A DNA stretch of 64,000 nt from assembly GCF_019799945.1 (NCBI RefSeq), contig NZ_JABGCH010000001.1:1-64000 (forward strand). Reading direction: 5' to 3'. The stretch comes from Modestobacter marinus. GTDB taxonomy: Bacteria; Actinomycetota; Actinomycetes; Mycobacteriales; Geodermatophilaceae. The notes under the pieces are model-generated. The model had not been told where the DNA came from. It worked only from the letters and a program-made list of their open reading frames with translations, and searched no databases. This document shows, in pieces, positions 17,021 through 26,118 of this stretch (its first letter is position 1; each line of letters opens with the position of its first letter). A program made the translations under genes and the position numbers.

Positions 17021-19186
17021 TCAGGCCTGCGCGGCGACCGTGTCGGTCGAGCGAGCTCCGGACCTCGGCCGGTCGCCGTCCGGCTCCGGGTGCCCCAGAT
17101 CGGTCAGCCAGCCGCGCAGGACCCGGTGCAGGTGCTCGGCGCCGACGATCTCGCCGGGGTCGGCGAACGAGCGGGGGTGCAGCAGGAAGCCGCGCTGCTG
17201 GGGCCCGCCCAGCCCGCCGTGCGAGCCGACGTGCGGCTCGAACGGGGAGGCCTCGTCGGTGTGCGGGTCGTAGCGGCTGTTGATCACGACGTCGGGGCAG
17301 TGCGGGAACGTGGACGCCCGGGCGACCAGCGCGGCGGCGTGCTCCCCGTACGGCATCAGCGGGTCCTCGCCGATCACCACGCCGGTGTGCAGCCGGCGCA
17401 GCCCGTCCCGGCCCAGCGCCACCGGACCGAACTCCGCGGAGTGCACGAGCAGGAAGCCGATCCCCGGGTGGTCGACCAGGGACGGCAGCAGGTGCGGCCA
17501 GCCCCGCTCGATCGTCTCCAGCGGCGCGCGCCCGGGGACGTCGGTGAACGAGACGTGCGCCATGTGCCCGGAGACGGTGACGACGACGCCCGGGGCCACC
17601 CGGGCGACCGCGCCGTGCTCCGCGGCCGGGGTGGCCGGGGTGAGCGTGCCGGCCCGCGCGGTCCGCTCCCGCAGTCGGCGGGCGATCAGCCCGCCACCCT
17701 CGGCGAGCGCGGACGTCACCTGCCAGGACTCGGCCGGACGGCGGCTGTCGGCGGCCGGGTCGGAGAACCGCAGACCGAACAGCCGGCGCCGCTGCGGGGG
17801 CGCGGCCGGGCCGCCGCAGAGCCGGCCGACGAGCGCCTCCACCGACTCGCCGAACCGGTCGGTGAACGTCTGGCCCTGGGTCTGGCCGTGGTCGGACAGG
17901 CACGCCAGGTGGTAGGACCGCGGCGCCAGCTGAGCGGCCCGCCAGAGCCGGCCGATCTGCTGGTCGATGCCGCGCAGCACCTCGAGCGTGTCGAAGCGCT
18001 CGATGCCGGAGTGGTGGGCGACCTCGTCGTAGCCCAGGAAGTCCGCGTAGACGACGGGGCGGCCGGCCATCATGTCCTCGAGCAGCGCGTTGACCACGAC
18101 GTCCCGGGAGATCACCGTCGTCCCCGGCCGGGCCAGCGGGTAGATCCCCCCGCGTTTGACCCGCGGCCGCACGTCGGCCCGGCGCTGCCGGGCCGCGGCG
18201 GCCAGCTCCCGGTACACGTCGACCAGGGAGACGACGATCGTCCGCAGCGCGTTGAACGGGTTGGCGAAGTAGGCGTAGTACCCGGCGCCGATCCGGTCCC
18301 GGGCGCGCCGTTCCCGCCGGGAGCGGCGGGCCACCACGACCGCGAGCGAGCTCATGGTCAGCGAGACGTGCGGCGCGTCGCCGGTGAACAGGTTGCCCCG
18401 CCCGGCGCCACCACCGGCCAGCAGCCCGCGCCCGTCGGAGTGCCGCCGCTCCACCTCGGCGGCGTCCTCCGGATGGGAGACGGCCACCACCGCGTCCCGG
18501 TCCTTCTCGTACCAGCGAAAGCCGAGGACGTCGTCGTTGGAGCCGTGCAGGATGCCGCAGACGCTCGCTCCCGTCTGGGAGCTCCAGTCGGTGTGCCAGG
18601 ACCGCAGCACGTGGCTCTCCGCGCGCAGCCAGGCGGCGAAGGTCGGCATGGAGCCGTCCCGGACCGCGCGCCGCGCGACGTCGTGGCCGAGGCCGTCGAT
18701 CTGCAGGAACAGCACCCCGGGCGGGCAGTCGACGAGCTGGGCGGTGGCCCGCCGGCGGACCCGGCGGAAGAACAGCTCGTCCTCGTTGACCGCCAGGACG
18801 CTGCTGATGACCCCGGTGATCCCGGCCATCGCCACCGCGACCACCACCGAGGTCGCGAACGAGTGCACCTCCACCCCGGGGATGGCGTAGAAGACGGCGA
18901 GCACACCCGCGCCCATGAGCAGGAAGCTGCCCAGGCCCAGGGTGAAGAAGGCGATCGGCAGCGCGACGCGCATGACCAGCGGCCAGACCACCGCGGCCGA
19001 GACGCCCAGCAGCAGAGCCGCGACCGGCGGGTGCCACCAGGCGCGCATGGCGAAGCCGCTCAGCCAGGAGTCCAGCCAGACCAGCGCGCCGGTGACCGCG
19101 GCCCAGACCAGCAGCAGCCGGGCGAGGGTCCGGCCGGTGCGCAGCACCCGCCCGGTCGAGGGGGTCCCGGTCACGGCCGCTCGCAC
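17021..19186 (-). CDS. Membrane-anchored type I phosphodiesterase/nucleotide pyrophosphatase with holin-like N-terminus
   Basis: A 721-residue protein. Residues about 20-135 hold several hydrophobic segments resembling a phage-holin/DUF type membrane module. The rest is an alkaline-phosphatase-superfamily domain with metal and nucleophile elements: LFLQIDGLGHD, MPTFAAW (Thr nucleophile), DFLGYDEVAHHSG, LSDHGQTQGQTF and HVGSHGGLGGPQ. Such enzymes cleave phosphodiester or pyrophosphate bonds at the membrane. It starts inside the end of the DedA-type gene (16-base overlap), so it belongs to the same operon. The substrate is unknown; a lipid-linked or nucleotide diphosphate is possible. Confidence 0.82.
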   Translation of the reverse strand: MRAAVTGTPSTGRVLRTGRTLARLLLVWAAVTGALVWLDSWLSGFAMRAWWHPPVAALLLGVSAAVVWPLVMRVALPIAFFTLGLGSFLLMGAGVLAVFYAIPGVEVHSFATSVVVAVAMAGITGVISSVLAVNEDELFFRRVRRRATAQLVDCPPGVLFLQIDGLGHDVARRAVRDGSMPTFAAWLRAESHVLRSWHTDWSSQTGASVCGILHGSNDDVLGFRWYEKDRDAVVAVSHPEDAAEVERRHSDGRGLLAGGGAGRGNLFTGDAPHVSLTMSSLAVVVARRSRRERRARDRIGAGYYAYFANPFNALRTIVVSLVDVYRELAAAARQRRADVRPRVKRGGIYPLARPGTTVISRDVVVNALLEDMMAGRPVVYADFLGYDEVAHHSGIERFDTLEVLRGIDQQIGRLWRAAQLAPRSYHLACLSDHGQTQGQTFTDRFGESVEALVGRLCGGPAAPPQRRRLFGLRFSDPAADSRRPAESWQVTSALAEGGGLIARRLRERTARAGTLTPATPAAEHGAVARVAPGVVVTVSGHMAHVSFTDVPGRAPLETIERGWPHLLPSLVDHPGIGFLLVHSAEFGPVALGRDGLRRLHTGVVIGEDPLMPYGEHAAALVARASTFPHCPDVVINSRYDPHTDEASPFEPHVGSHGGLGGPQQRGFLLHPRSFADPGEIVGAEHLHRVLRGWLTDLGHPEPDGDRPRSGARSTDTVAAQA

Positions 19187-19827
19187 CCCGCGGGGGACGG
19201 CGCGGGGTTGCGGTCGGGGTCCTCCTCACCGCCGCCCCGGTGGCGGCGGCGGGGGAGCAGGTTGAGCAGCAGCCCGACCAGCAGCACCAGCAGGGTGGCG
19301 ATCAGCGTCGCGATCAGCGGGGAGTCGAAGATGCCGCCGCTGAGCACGCCCAGTGCGGCGTACGCGGCGGCCCAGACGGCCGCGGCGGCCAGTGCCGCCG
19401 GCAGCAGCCGGCGCCACGGATAGGCCAGCGCACCCGCGGCGAGCAGGACGGGGATGCGGCCGGCGGGCAGCAGCCGGCCGACAACGACGATCTGCCAGCC
19501 GTGCCGCCGGAACTGCTCGCGCACCTCCTCGATCCGCTCGGCGTGCTGCCCCCGGGCCACCCAGCGCACCGCCGCCGGGCCGCCGAACCGGCAGATGCCG
19601 AAGGTGATGACGTCGCCGAGGAAGGCGGCCAGCGTCGACAGCAGCAGGACCAGGGACAGGGAGAGCTCGTCGGTGGTCACCGCCACCGCGGCGCCGGCGC
19701 CCACGACCGCCCCGGTGGGCACCACCGGGACGACGGAGCCCAGCAGCACCCCGCCGAAGACCAGCGGGTAGCCGAGCGAGGCCGGGTCGGTCCAGCTCAC
19801 GGCGAGTGCCGTCGCGCCGCCGGTCAC
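19171..19827 (-). CDS. DedA family membrane protein
   Basis: A 218-residue membrane protein of the DedA/SNARE-associated (VTT domain) family, whose members are implicated in scrambling or flipping phospholipids and undecaprenyl phosphate. Hydrophobic segments alternate with the conserved re-entrant region: FLGDVITFGICRFGG, then HGWQIVVVGRLLPAGRIPV with the conserved Arg/Pro, and GALAYPWRR. The tail is basic then acidic. The GTG at 19827 overlaps the stop of the upstream MBL-fold gene as GTGA. Confidence 0.8.
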   Translation of the reverse strand: MTGGATALAVSWTDPASLGYPLVFGGVLLGSVVPVVPTGAVVGAGAAVAVTTDELSLSLVLLLSTLAAFLGDVITFGICRFGGPAAVRWVARGQHAERIEEVREQFRRHGWQIVVVGRLLPAGRIPVLLAAGALAYPWRRLLPAALAAAAVWAAAYAALGVLSGGIFDSPLIATLIATLLVLLVGLLLNLLPRRRHRGGGEEDPDRNPAPSPAGCERP

Positions 19828-20702
19828 GGCGTCTCCTCGAGCCGGGGTCGAGCGGCCAGCCACCGGCCCGGCTGGGGGAGGGCGACCGGCGCACCGGGCT
19901 CGGTCAACGCCACGTGGGTCAGCGGGGAGTGGGCGGCCACGGCGGCGGCGAAGCGCCGGGGCGGCTCGATGAGCAGCCGGCGCATCCGGTCCCGCCAGGG
20001 GTTGGGGAGCCAGGTCATGCCGGCCGGGGCGAGCGTGCCCCAGTGCACCGGGACGACGACCCGGGGGCACAGCATCCGGACCGCCTGAGCGGCCCGGAGC
20101 GGGTCGAGGTGGCCCGGGCCGAGGTCGGGGCCCCAGCCCCACACCGGGAGGAGGGCGACGTCGACGCCGTCCGCGCCCAGGTCGGCCAGCCCGGGGAACA
20201 GGTCGGTGTCGCCGGCGGCGTACACGGTGACGCCGTCGCCACGCAGCAGGTGCCCGACCGCGGGCGCGTGCGGACCGGAGGTGAGCCGCGGGCCCCAGCG
20301 GTGGGCGCTGTGCTGCGCCTCGGTGGCGGTGACCGTGAGCCCGCCGTCGGTCAGGGACTGCCCGGGCGCCAGCTCCTCGACGGCGGTGAAGCCCTTGCCG
20401 CGCAGCCAGCGACCGGCTCCGCGCGGCACCACGACCGGGGTGGACCGGCCCAGCCGGCGCAGCGACGGCAGGTGCAGGTGGTCGGTGTGCAGGTGGGACA
20501 CGACCACCAGGTCCACGCCGGTGCAGGTCTCCTGCGACGGCAGCGCGGCGACCCGGCGCAGCGCGCCGACCCCCGGGGTGAGCAGCGGATCGGTGAGGAC
20601 CGTCCGGCCGGCCAGCTCGACCCGGACGGTCGAGTGGCCGAGGAACCGCAGGGACGGGTGGCTCACCGGCCCAGTATCGGCGCGGGCGAGCGCCCGGGTC
20701 AT
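19824..20702 (-). CDS. MBL fold metallo-hydrolase (UlaG/NAPE-PLD-like)
   Basis: A 292-residue metallo-beta-lactamase-fold hydrolase. The HxHxDH site is HLHTDH near residue 82, further ligands are in EAQHSAHRWG near 140 and AAGDTDLF near 172, and VPVHWGTL near 220 is typical of the beta-lactamase-like proteins related to NAPE-PLD and UlaG. The ATG at 20702 forms a TGATG overlap with the stop of the upstream GGDEF-EAL gene; a GTG at 20666 is the alternative. The substrate is unknown. Confidence 0.8.
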   Translation of the reverse strand: MTRALARADTGPVSHPSLRFLGHSTVRVELAGRTVLTDPLLTPGVGALRRVAALPSQETCTGVDLVVVSHLHTDHLHLPSLRRLGRSTPVVVPRGAGRWLRGKGFTAVEELAPGQSLTDGGLTVTATEAQHSAHRWGPRLTSGPHAPAVGHLLRGDGVTVYAAGDTDLFPGLADLGADGVDVALLPVWGWGPDLGPGHLDPLRAAQAVRMLCPRVVVPVHWGTLAPAGMTWLPNPWRDRMRRLLIEPPRRFAAAVAAHSPLTHVALTEPGAPVALPQPGRWLAARPRLEETP

Positions 20703-23287
20703 CAGACTTCCGCGTGCGACCGGGACGCCGGCAGCGCGACCGCCGAGGACGGGTGCCGGAGGAGCACCGCGAGCTGGGCGGCGGTCAGCGCGGTCGGCAG
20801 CACCGCGCCGGTGACCGACACGAGCCCGCCGGCGCGGACGTCGGCCAGCATCTCCGGCGAGTCGACCTCGGTGGCCACGGTGTCCAGGCCGAAGCCGTGG
20901 GCGCTGCGCGCGATCGCGGTGAGCACCTGCAGGCTCCGCCCGGGGTGGCGGGGGACGTCGAGCGCCCGCATATCCACCATGACGACGTCCAGCGGCACCC
21001 GGGCCAGCAGCGCCCAGAGGGTGGACCCCATGCCGTAGTCGTCCAGCGCCAGCCGCACCTCGGCCTCGTGCAGCGTCAGCAGCGCGGGGATGAGCGCGGC
21101 CGAGGACGTCTGCAGCACCTCCTCGGTGAAGGAGAGCACCAGCCGGGAGGGGGCCAGCCCGCTGAGGGCCAGCGCCGCCGCCACCTCGCCGGGCAGCTCG
21201 TCGGCGTGCACCAGGCCGGCCGGCAGGTCGACGGTCACCAGCAGCTCCCGGTCGAGCGCGACCGCCTCGCGGCAGGCCGTGCGGACCACCCACTGCTGCA
21301 GCGCGGCCGTCTGGCCCTGCCGCTCGGCCGCGGCCCACAGCTCCGGTGCCGGCAGCACGCCGAGCCCGGGGTGCACCCACACCGGCTGGGCGCGCACCGC
21401 GGAGATGACCCCGGTGTCGCCGTGGGCGATCGCGTCGAACCGCAGCTGCACCTCGCCCTCGGCCAGCGCGGACGCGACGTCCCTGCTGGCGGCGGCCTGC
21501 CCGACCAGGTCGGCGGTGTGCACCCGCCAGCAGCCCTTGCCGGCCTCCTTGGCCGTGCGCAGGGCGGTGTCCGCCTCGCGGAAGGCCAGCTGCCCGCCGC
21601 CGGGGTGCACGCGGGCCACGCCGACGCTGGCGCCGACGATGAAGGTCCGGTCGCCCACCCGGCAGGGCTGGGCGAGCACCTCGACGATCCGCCGGGCGGC
21701 CTCCACGGCCGCCTCCTCGTCCCCGACGACCAGGACGGCGAACTCGTCGCCGCCCAGCCGGGCGACCAGGTCCTCGCTGCGCAGCAGCCCCTGCAGGCGC
21801 CGGGCGACCTCGATCAGCAGCAGGTCACCGGCCTCGTGCCCGGCGGTGTCGTTGACCGCCTTGAAGCCGTCCAGGTCGAGCACCAGCAGGCTCCGCTCGT
21901 CCGAGGCGGCGCTCAGCGTGGCCAGCTCCCGGAAGAGCATGGCCCGGTTGGGCAGCCGGGTCAGGTGGTCGGTGAAGGCCATCCGCTCCAGCTCGCGCTC
22001 GCGGCGGCGGCGGGTGCTGACGTCGCGCAGCTGCAGGACCCGCCGGTCGCTGCCGGGCCGCTCGTGGTGGGTGACCTCGAGGTCGCGGAACTCGCCGGGG
22101 GCCCGCGGCACCCGGAGGGAGACGACGGGGTTCGCCTCGCCGCCGGCCGCGGTGAGCTCGCGGAGCACGCGGGCCCGGTCCTCGGTGGGCAGCAGGTCGA
22201 GCAGGCCCGGGTGGCGGTCGCCGTCCGGGTCGATGCCCAGCAGGGTGCGCGCGGCCGGCGAGGTGAACTCCAGCCGCAGGTCGGCGTCGACGATCGCCAC
22301 GCCGTCGGTGCTGGCCTCCACCAGCCCGCGGAAGTCCTCCTCACTGCGGAGCAGGTCGTCGCGGATGCGCCCGCTGTCCCGGATCCGGTCGAACAGGCGC
22401 ACCACCAGCAGGCTCAGCAGGACCGCGGTGCCGATGATCGTGACCGGCCCGACGGGCAGGTCGAAGACGACCGCGGCCAGCAGGGTGGCCGGCACCCCCA
22501 CGAGCGCGCCGACCTGGAGCACCAGGCCGACCGGGTTCACCGTGGGCCGGCTGGCGGCGGGGTCGCCGTCCCGGCCCGGCGGGACCAGCTCGACGGCCAG
22601 CACCCCGCTGACCATGGCCAGCAGGACGGCGACGTCCGCGGCCAGCTCCCACGTCCGCGCGGACTGCACGACGGAGACCGAGAACAGCGCGGAGGCCAGC
22701 CCCAGCAGCGTGATCATCACGGCCAGCGCGGTCGCCGAGCGGCGCAGGGCGGTGGCCGACACGGTGCACAGCGCGGCGGCGAGCCCGACGGAGAAGGCGG
22801 GGTAGGCGCCGTAGGCGAGCAGCAGCGTGCTGTCGACCGGGTCGGCGCGGAAGGCAGGGGAGATGAGCAGGACGTCGGCCATCACGATGAGGGCCGCGAC
22901 CACGGTGGCGCCGTCGAGCGCGAGCACGTGCCAGCGGCCGCCGGTGCCGTGCCCGGCCAGCAGCACGCAGCTCAACGACAGCCCGAGCGTGGCCAGCACG
23001 AGGACGAGGTCCCCGGTGGCCGGGCCGCCGTCCTCACCGTCCAGCCCGGTGGCGCTGAGCAGGTTGGTGAGGGCGAAGAGCAGGGAGGCGACGGACAGGA
23101 CCTGCCACGGCCGGTGGCCGCCGTCGAGACGGCGGGTGAGCCGGTGCACGCGCCAGGCGGTCCAGCCGGACACCGCGGTGAGGACCAGGTTGCCCCACGG
23201 GGCGTCGGCGGGGGCGGATGCCCCGACCGCGAGCGCCAGCAGTCCGGCCAGCGTCGCCAGCACGGCGTGACGGACGGGGCCGTTCAC
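20702..23287 (-). CDS. Membrane diguanylate cyclase with degenerate EAL domain (PAS-GGDEF-EAL)
   Basis: An 861-residue membrane protein. Residues about 1-300 carry eight or so hydrophobic segments, about 315-430 a PAS domain (VEASTDGVAIVDADLRLEF), about 450-610 a GGDEF domain and the remainder an EAL-like domain. The GGDEF site is intact (ARLGGDEFAVL) with an upstream RxxD inhibitory site (RSED). The EAL domain has lost its signature: the EALLRW position reads RAQPVW, the NIS position reads VDL, and VEGVET reads ATEVDS. It should therefore make c-di-GMP but not degrade it; the EAL-like part may bind nucleotide. The GTG start overlaps the stop of the upstream paralogue by GTGA. Confidence 0.88.
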   Translation of the reverse strand: MNGPVRHAVLATLAGLLALAVGASAPADAPWGNLVLTAVSGWTAWRVHRLTRRLDGGHRPWQVLSVASLLFALTNLLSATGLDGEDGGPATGDLVLVLATLGLSLSCVLLAGHGTGGRWHVLALDGATVVAALIVMADVLLISPAFRADPVDSTLLLAYGAYPAFSVGLAAALCTVSATALRRSATALAVMITLLGLASALFSVSVVQSARTWELAADVAVLLAMVSGVLAVELVPPGRDGDPAASRPTVNPVGLVLQVGALVGVPATLLAAVVFDLPVGPVTIIGTAVLLSLLVVRLFDRIRDSGRIRDDLLRSEEDFRGLVEASTDGVAIVDADLRLEFTSPAARTLLGIDPDGDRHPGLLDLLPTEDRARVLRELTAAGGEANPVVSLRVPRAPGEFRDLEVTHHERPGSDRRVLQLRDVSTRRRRERELERMAFTDHLTRLPNRAMLFRELATLSAASDERSLLVLDLDGFKAVNDTAGHEAGDLLLIEVARRLQGLLRSEDLVARLGGDEFAVLVVGDEEAAVEAARRIVEVLAQPCRVGDRTFIVGASVGVARVHPGGGQLAFREADTALRTAKEAGKGCWRVHTADLVGQAAASRDVASALAEGEVQLRFDAIAHGDTGVISAVRAQPVWVHPGLGVLPAPELWAAAERQGQTAALQQWVVRTACREAVALDRELLVTVDLPAGLVHADELPGEVAAALALSGLAPSRLVLSFTEEVLQTSSAALIPALLTLHEAEVRLALDDYGMGSTLWALLARVPLDVVMVDMRALDVPRHPGRSLQVLTAIARSAHGFGLDTVATEVDSPEMLADVRAGGLVSVTGAVLPTALTAAQLAVLLRHPSSAVALPASRSHAEV

Positions 23288-25950
23288 GACGCACCCCCGG
23301 CACCGTGGTGCACGGGCAGGACGGCGTCCGGCGCGGGACGGCCCGGGAGGTCGTGGACCAGCGCGGGAGCCGGCAGCGGGTGGGCGAGCAGGAAGCCCTG
23401 GACGAACCGGTGCCCCATGTCGCGCAGCAGCTGCAGCTCCGCCTCCGTCTCCACGCCCTCCACGACCACGGCCAGGCCCAGGCTGGCGCCCAGGTGCAGG
23501 ACTGAGGCGCACAACGCGCGGCGCTGCCGGTCGTGTTCCACGTCGGCGAGGAAGTGCCGGTCCATCTTGAGCACGTCGATGGGCAGGCCGGCCAGATAGG
23601 CCAGCGACGACCAGCCGGTGCCGAAGTCGTCGACCGCGATCCGCACGCCCAGCCGGCGCAGCCGATCCAGGTCGGCGACGACGTGGCCGTCGTCGAGCAG
23701 CAGGGACTCGGTGATCTCCAGGACCAGCCGGCCGGCGGGCAGCCCGCTGGCGGCCAGCGCGGCGAGGACGTCGTCCACCAGTTCCCCGCTGCGGACGTGC
23801 CGCGCCGAGATGTTGACCGCCACGACCAGGTCTGTGTGGGGCAGCGCGGCAACCGTCGCGGTCGCCTGCGCGAGGACCCAGCGGCCGACCTCGTTGATCA
23901 GCGGGGACTCCTCGGCAAGGGGGATGAACTCGGCCGGGGAGATCCTGCCGTAGACCGGGTGCGTCCAGCGGAGCAACGCCTCGACCGAGGCGGTGCGTCG
24001 CAGCGCCAGGTCGACGACCGGCTGGAACACCAGGTGCAGCTGGCCGTCGGTGAGCGCCCGCTCCAGATCGGCGCGCAAGCTCTCCTCCCGGCGCCGGGTG
24101 AGGTGCAGCGCGTCGGAGTGGCGGCGGACCCGGCCGGGCCCGGCGGCGCGGGCGCTGCGCAGCGCCAGGTCGCCCCAGCGCAGCGCCTCGCCGGCGTCGA
24201 CGTCGGCGGCCAGCGCGGTGACCCCGGCGCCCGCGGAGAGCCGGACGCCGACGGCGGGCTGCCCCTCCACCGCGGTGACCAGCCGGGTGGCGACCACCTC
24301 GGCGTCGGCCACGGTGCCGGTCACCAGCACGGCGAACTGGTCCTCGCCGGTGCGGGCCAGCCAGTCGTCGCCGCGCAGCGCCCGGGCGAAGCGGGTGGTG
24401 AGCTCGCCGAGGACCGCCGCCGCCGCGCCGTCGCCGGTCGCGGGCAGCCCGTCGACGCCGAGGACGACCAGCGAGGTGCCGTGCGGCGCGGTCCCGCGCA
24501 GGACGGAGGTCAGCCGCTGGGTGAACGCGGCGCGGTTGGGCAGCCCGGTGGCCGGGTCGACGGTGGTGAGGACGGCCGGTTCCGGAGCGGTGGCCCGCGG
24601 CCCGGTCGGGGTCACGTCGCGGCAGTAGACGACGAGCGCGCCGACGTCGGGGTCGCTGCGCAGGTCGTGCACGCGGGCCTGGACCAGCCGCCAGCGGCCG
24701 TCCACGTGCCGCACCCGGACGGTGCGGGTTTTGGCCGCGGCGCACTCCCCGTCCGGGGTGGCGGGCGCCGGGTGCAGCAGGTCGCTCGTGTCGTCGGTGT
24801 GGACGACGCCGGCGATCGAGAGCCCCACGGCGCTCGCGGGGTCCACGCCCAGCATTCCGGTGATCGCCGGGGACACCCACTGGACCCGCAGGTCCTCGTC
24901 GAGGATCACGACCGGGTCGGCGCTGCCCCGCACCAGGGTGTGGAACGAGGCCTCGCTGCGCTGCAGCTCGGCGGTCAGCCGCCGCTGGGCCCGACCCGAG
25001 ATGCCCTGGTGGAGGGCCAGCACGGCCAGTCCGAACACGCCGAGCAGGACGGCGGACGGGTGCAGCTCGCGGGTGCGCCACACGCTGACCAGCAGCAGCG
25101 ACCCCGCAAGCATCGCGGTCACGTGCGGCAGCAGGGCGGCCAGCTCCGAGCCGCCGGTGCCGGGGGCGGGGACGCGCGGCCGCTCGCCGGGCCGGTCGCC
25201 GCGGCAGGCGATGGCGAGCAGGCCCAGCCCGAGGACGCTCACGCCGGAGGCCAGCAGGTGCAGCCCGGCGGGGCCGGCGGTGATCGAGCACAGCCCGCTG
25301 GCGACGGTCGCGGCCAGCTGCGCCGCCAGGACCAGCAGCCCGACCCGCCGGTCGGCGGGGGAGCTCACCGAGATCAGCACCAGCGCGAGGCCGGTGCCGA
25401 CCGCGGTGCTCAGCAGGAGGACGAACAGCGTTCCCGTCTGCGTCGCCGACAGCAGGACGGGGTCGGCGATGGTCAGCCGGAACACGCTGTGGACCAGCAG
25501 CAGGTCCGCGACGACGAAGAGCGCCAGCGAGCAGGCCAGCTGGGCGCGGGCGGTGCGCACCGAGTTCCGGTCCAGCAGGTGCAGGACCGCCGGCACCGCG
25601 AGCAGCTGTCCGGGGAGGCTGCCCAGCGCCATGGACCCGGCCGGCAGCAGCCCGCCGGCCAGGGCGGCACCCAGGCCGCTGACCGCGACCGACGCGGCGA
25701 ACCAGCGCCAGGCGCGCGCGTGCCCGGTGCGCGGCGCGCGGACGGCCAGCAGCACGCTGAGGCCGAGGACGGCGCCGAAGGTGAGGACCACCGTGAGCGT
25801 GCTGCCGGCCGGCGGCAGCACGAAGCCGGGGACGGTGGTGACGGCGGCGGCCACGAGCGTCAGGACGAGGGGTCGCGCCAGCCCGGCCGAGGCACCCCTG
25901 ACCGGGGAGCCCCCGGCACGGACGGGGTCGACGAGGATGGCGGAGCTCAC
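23284..25950 (-). CDS. Membrane c-di-GMP phosphodiesterase with degenerate GGDEF domain (PAS-GGDEF-EAL)
   Basis: An 888-residue membrane protein with the same plan as its downstream neighbour: hydrophobic segments to about residue 330, a PAS domain near 345-460, then GGDEF-like and EAL domains. The GGDEF site is altered to TGEDQF while the RxxD inhibitory site (RGDD) stays. The EAL domain is complete: VEALLRW, VNISARH, EITESLLL, DDFGTGWSSL, DVLKMD and VEGVET. It should hydrolyse c-di-GMP, with the GGDEF-like part as a possible regulatory nucleotide-binding domain. The GTG at 25950 is the first start before the non-coding gap that separates this gene from the divergent fdh operon. Confidence 0.88.
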   Translation of the reverse strand: MSSAILVDPVRAGGSPVRGASAGLARPLVLTLVAAAVTTVPGFVLPPAGSTLTVVLTFGAVLGLSVLLAVRAPRTGHARAWRWFAASVAVSGLGAALAGGLLPAGSMALGSLPGQLLAVPAVLHLLDRNSVRTARAQLACSLALFVVADLLLVHSVFRLTIADPVLLSATQTGTLFVLLLSTAVGTGLALVLISVSSPADRRVGLLVLAAQLAATVASGLCSITAGPAGLHLLASGVSVLGLGLLAIACRGDRPGERPRVPAPGTGGSELAALLPHVTAMLAGSLLLVSVWRTRELHPSAVLLGVFGLAVLALHQGISGRAQRRLTAELQRSEASFHTLVRGSADPVVILDEDLRVQWVSPAITGMLGVDPASAVGLSIAGVVHTDDTSDLLHPAPATPDGECAAAKTRTVRVRHVDGRWRLVQARVHDLRSDPDVGALVVYCRDVTPTGPRATAPEPAVLTTVDPATGLPNRAAFTQRLTSVLRGTAPHGTSLVVLGVDGLPATGDGAAAAVLGELTTRFARALRGDDWLARTGEDQFAVLVTGTVADAEVVATRLVTAVEGQPAVGVRLSAGAGVTALAADVDAGEALRWGDLALRSARAAGPGRVRRHSDALHLTRRREESLRADLERALTDGQLHLVFQPVVDLALRRTASVEALLRWTHPVYGRISPAEFIPLAEESPLINEVGRWVLAQATATVAALPHTDLVVAVNISARHVRSGELVDDVLAALAASGLPAGRLVLEITESLLLDDGHVVADLDRLRRLGVRIAVDDFGTGWSSLAYLAGLPIDVLKMDRHFLADVEHDRQRRALCASVLHLGASLGLAVVVEGVETEAELQLLRDMGHRFVQGFLLAHPLPAPALVHDLPGRPAPDAVLPVHHGAGGAS

Positions 25951-26118
25951 GTTTCTTGTTCTCGGAACTGGACCGTCTCGAGTGAACGGGCCGGTCGACG
26001 TCCTCACCCCGGCGGGGGAGGGAGGTGTCCGCACCGGTGTGCTGGGGGCTCCAAAGTCACCACGTTGGTCATGGCGACCGGACGCGCGGGGCGTCCCCGC
26101 AGGTGGCAAACTGCCTGC
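25951..26118. promoter_or_regulatory. Divergent promoter region between the c-di-GMP gene and fdhA
   Basis: The 168 bases between the divergent starts must carry both promoters. A short inverted repeat, GCAGG at 26099-26103 and CCTGC at 26114-26118, directly precedes the fdhA GTG and could place the start region in a hairpin. No strong Shine-Dalgarno sequence precedes fdhA, and I could not identify convincing -35/-10 boxes. Confidence 0.4.

Noticed and set aside
17021-19186. A prophage signal based on the holin-like segment
   Set aside because: The segment is the N-terminus of a phosphodiesterase, and no other phage genes surround it.
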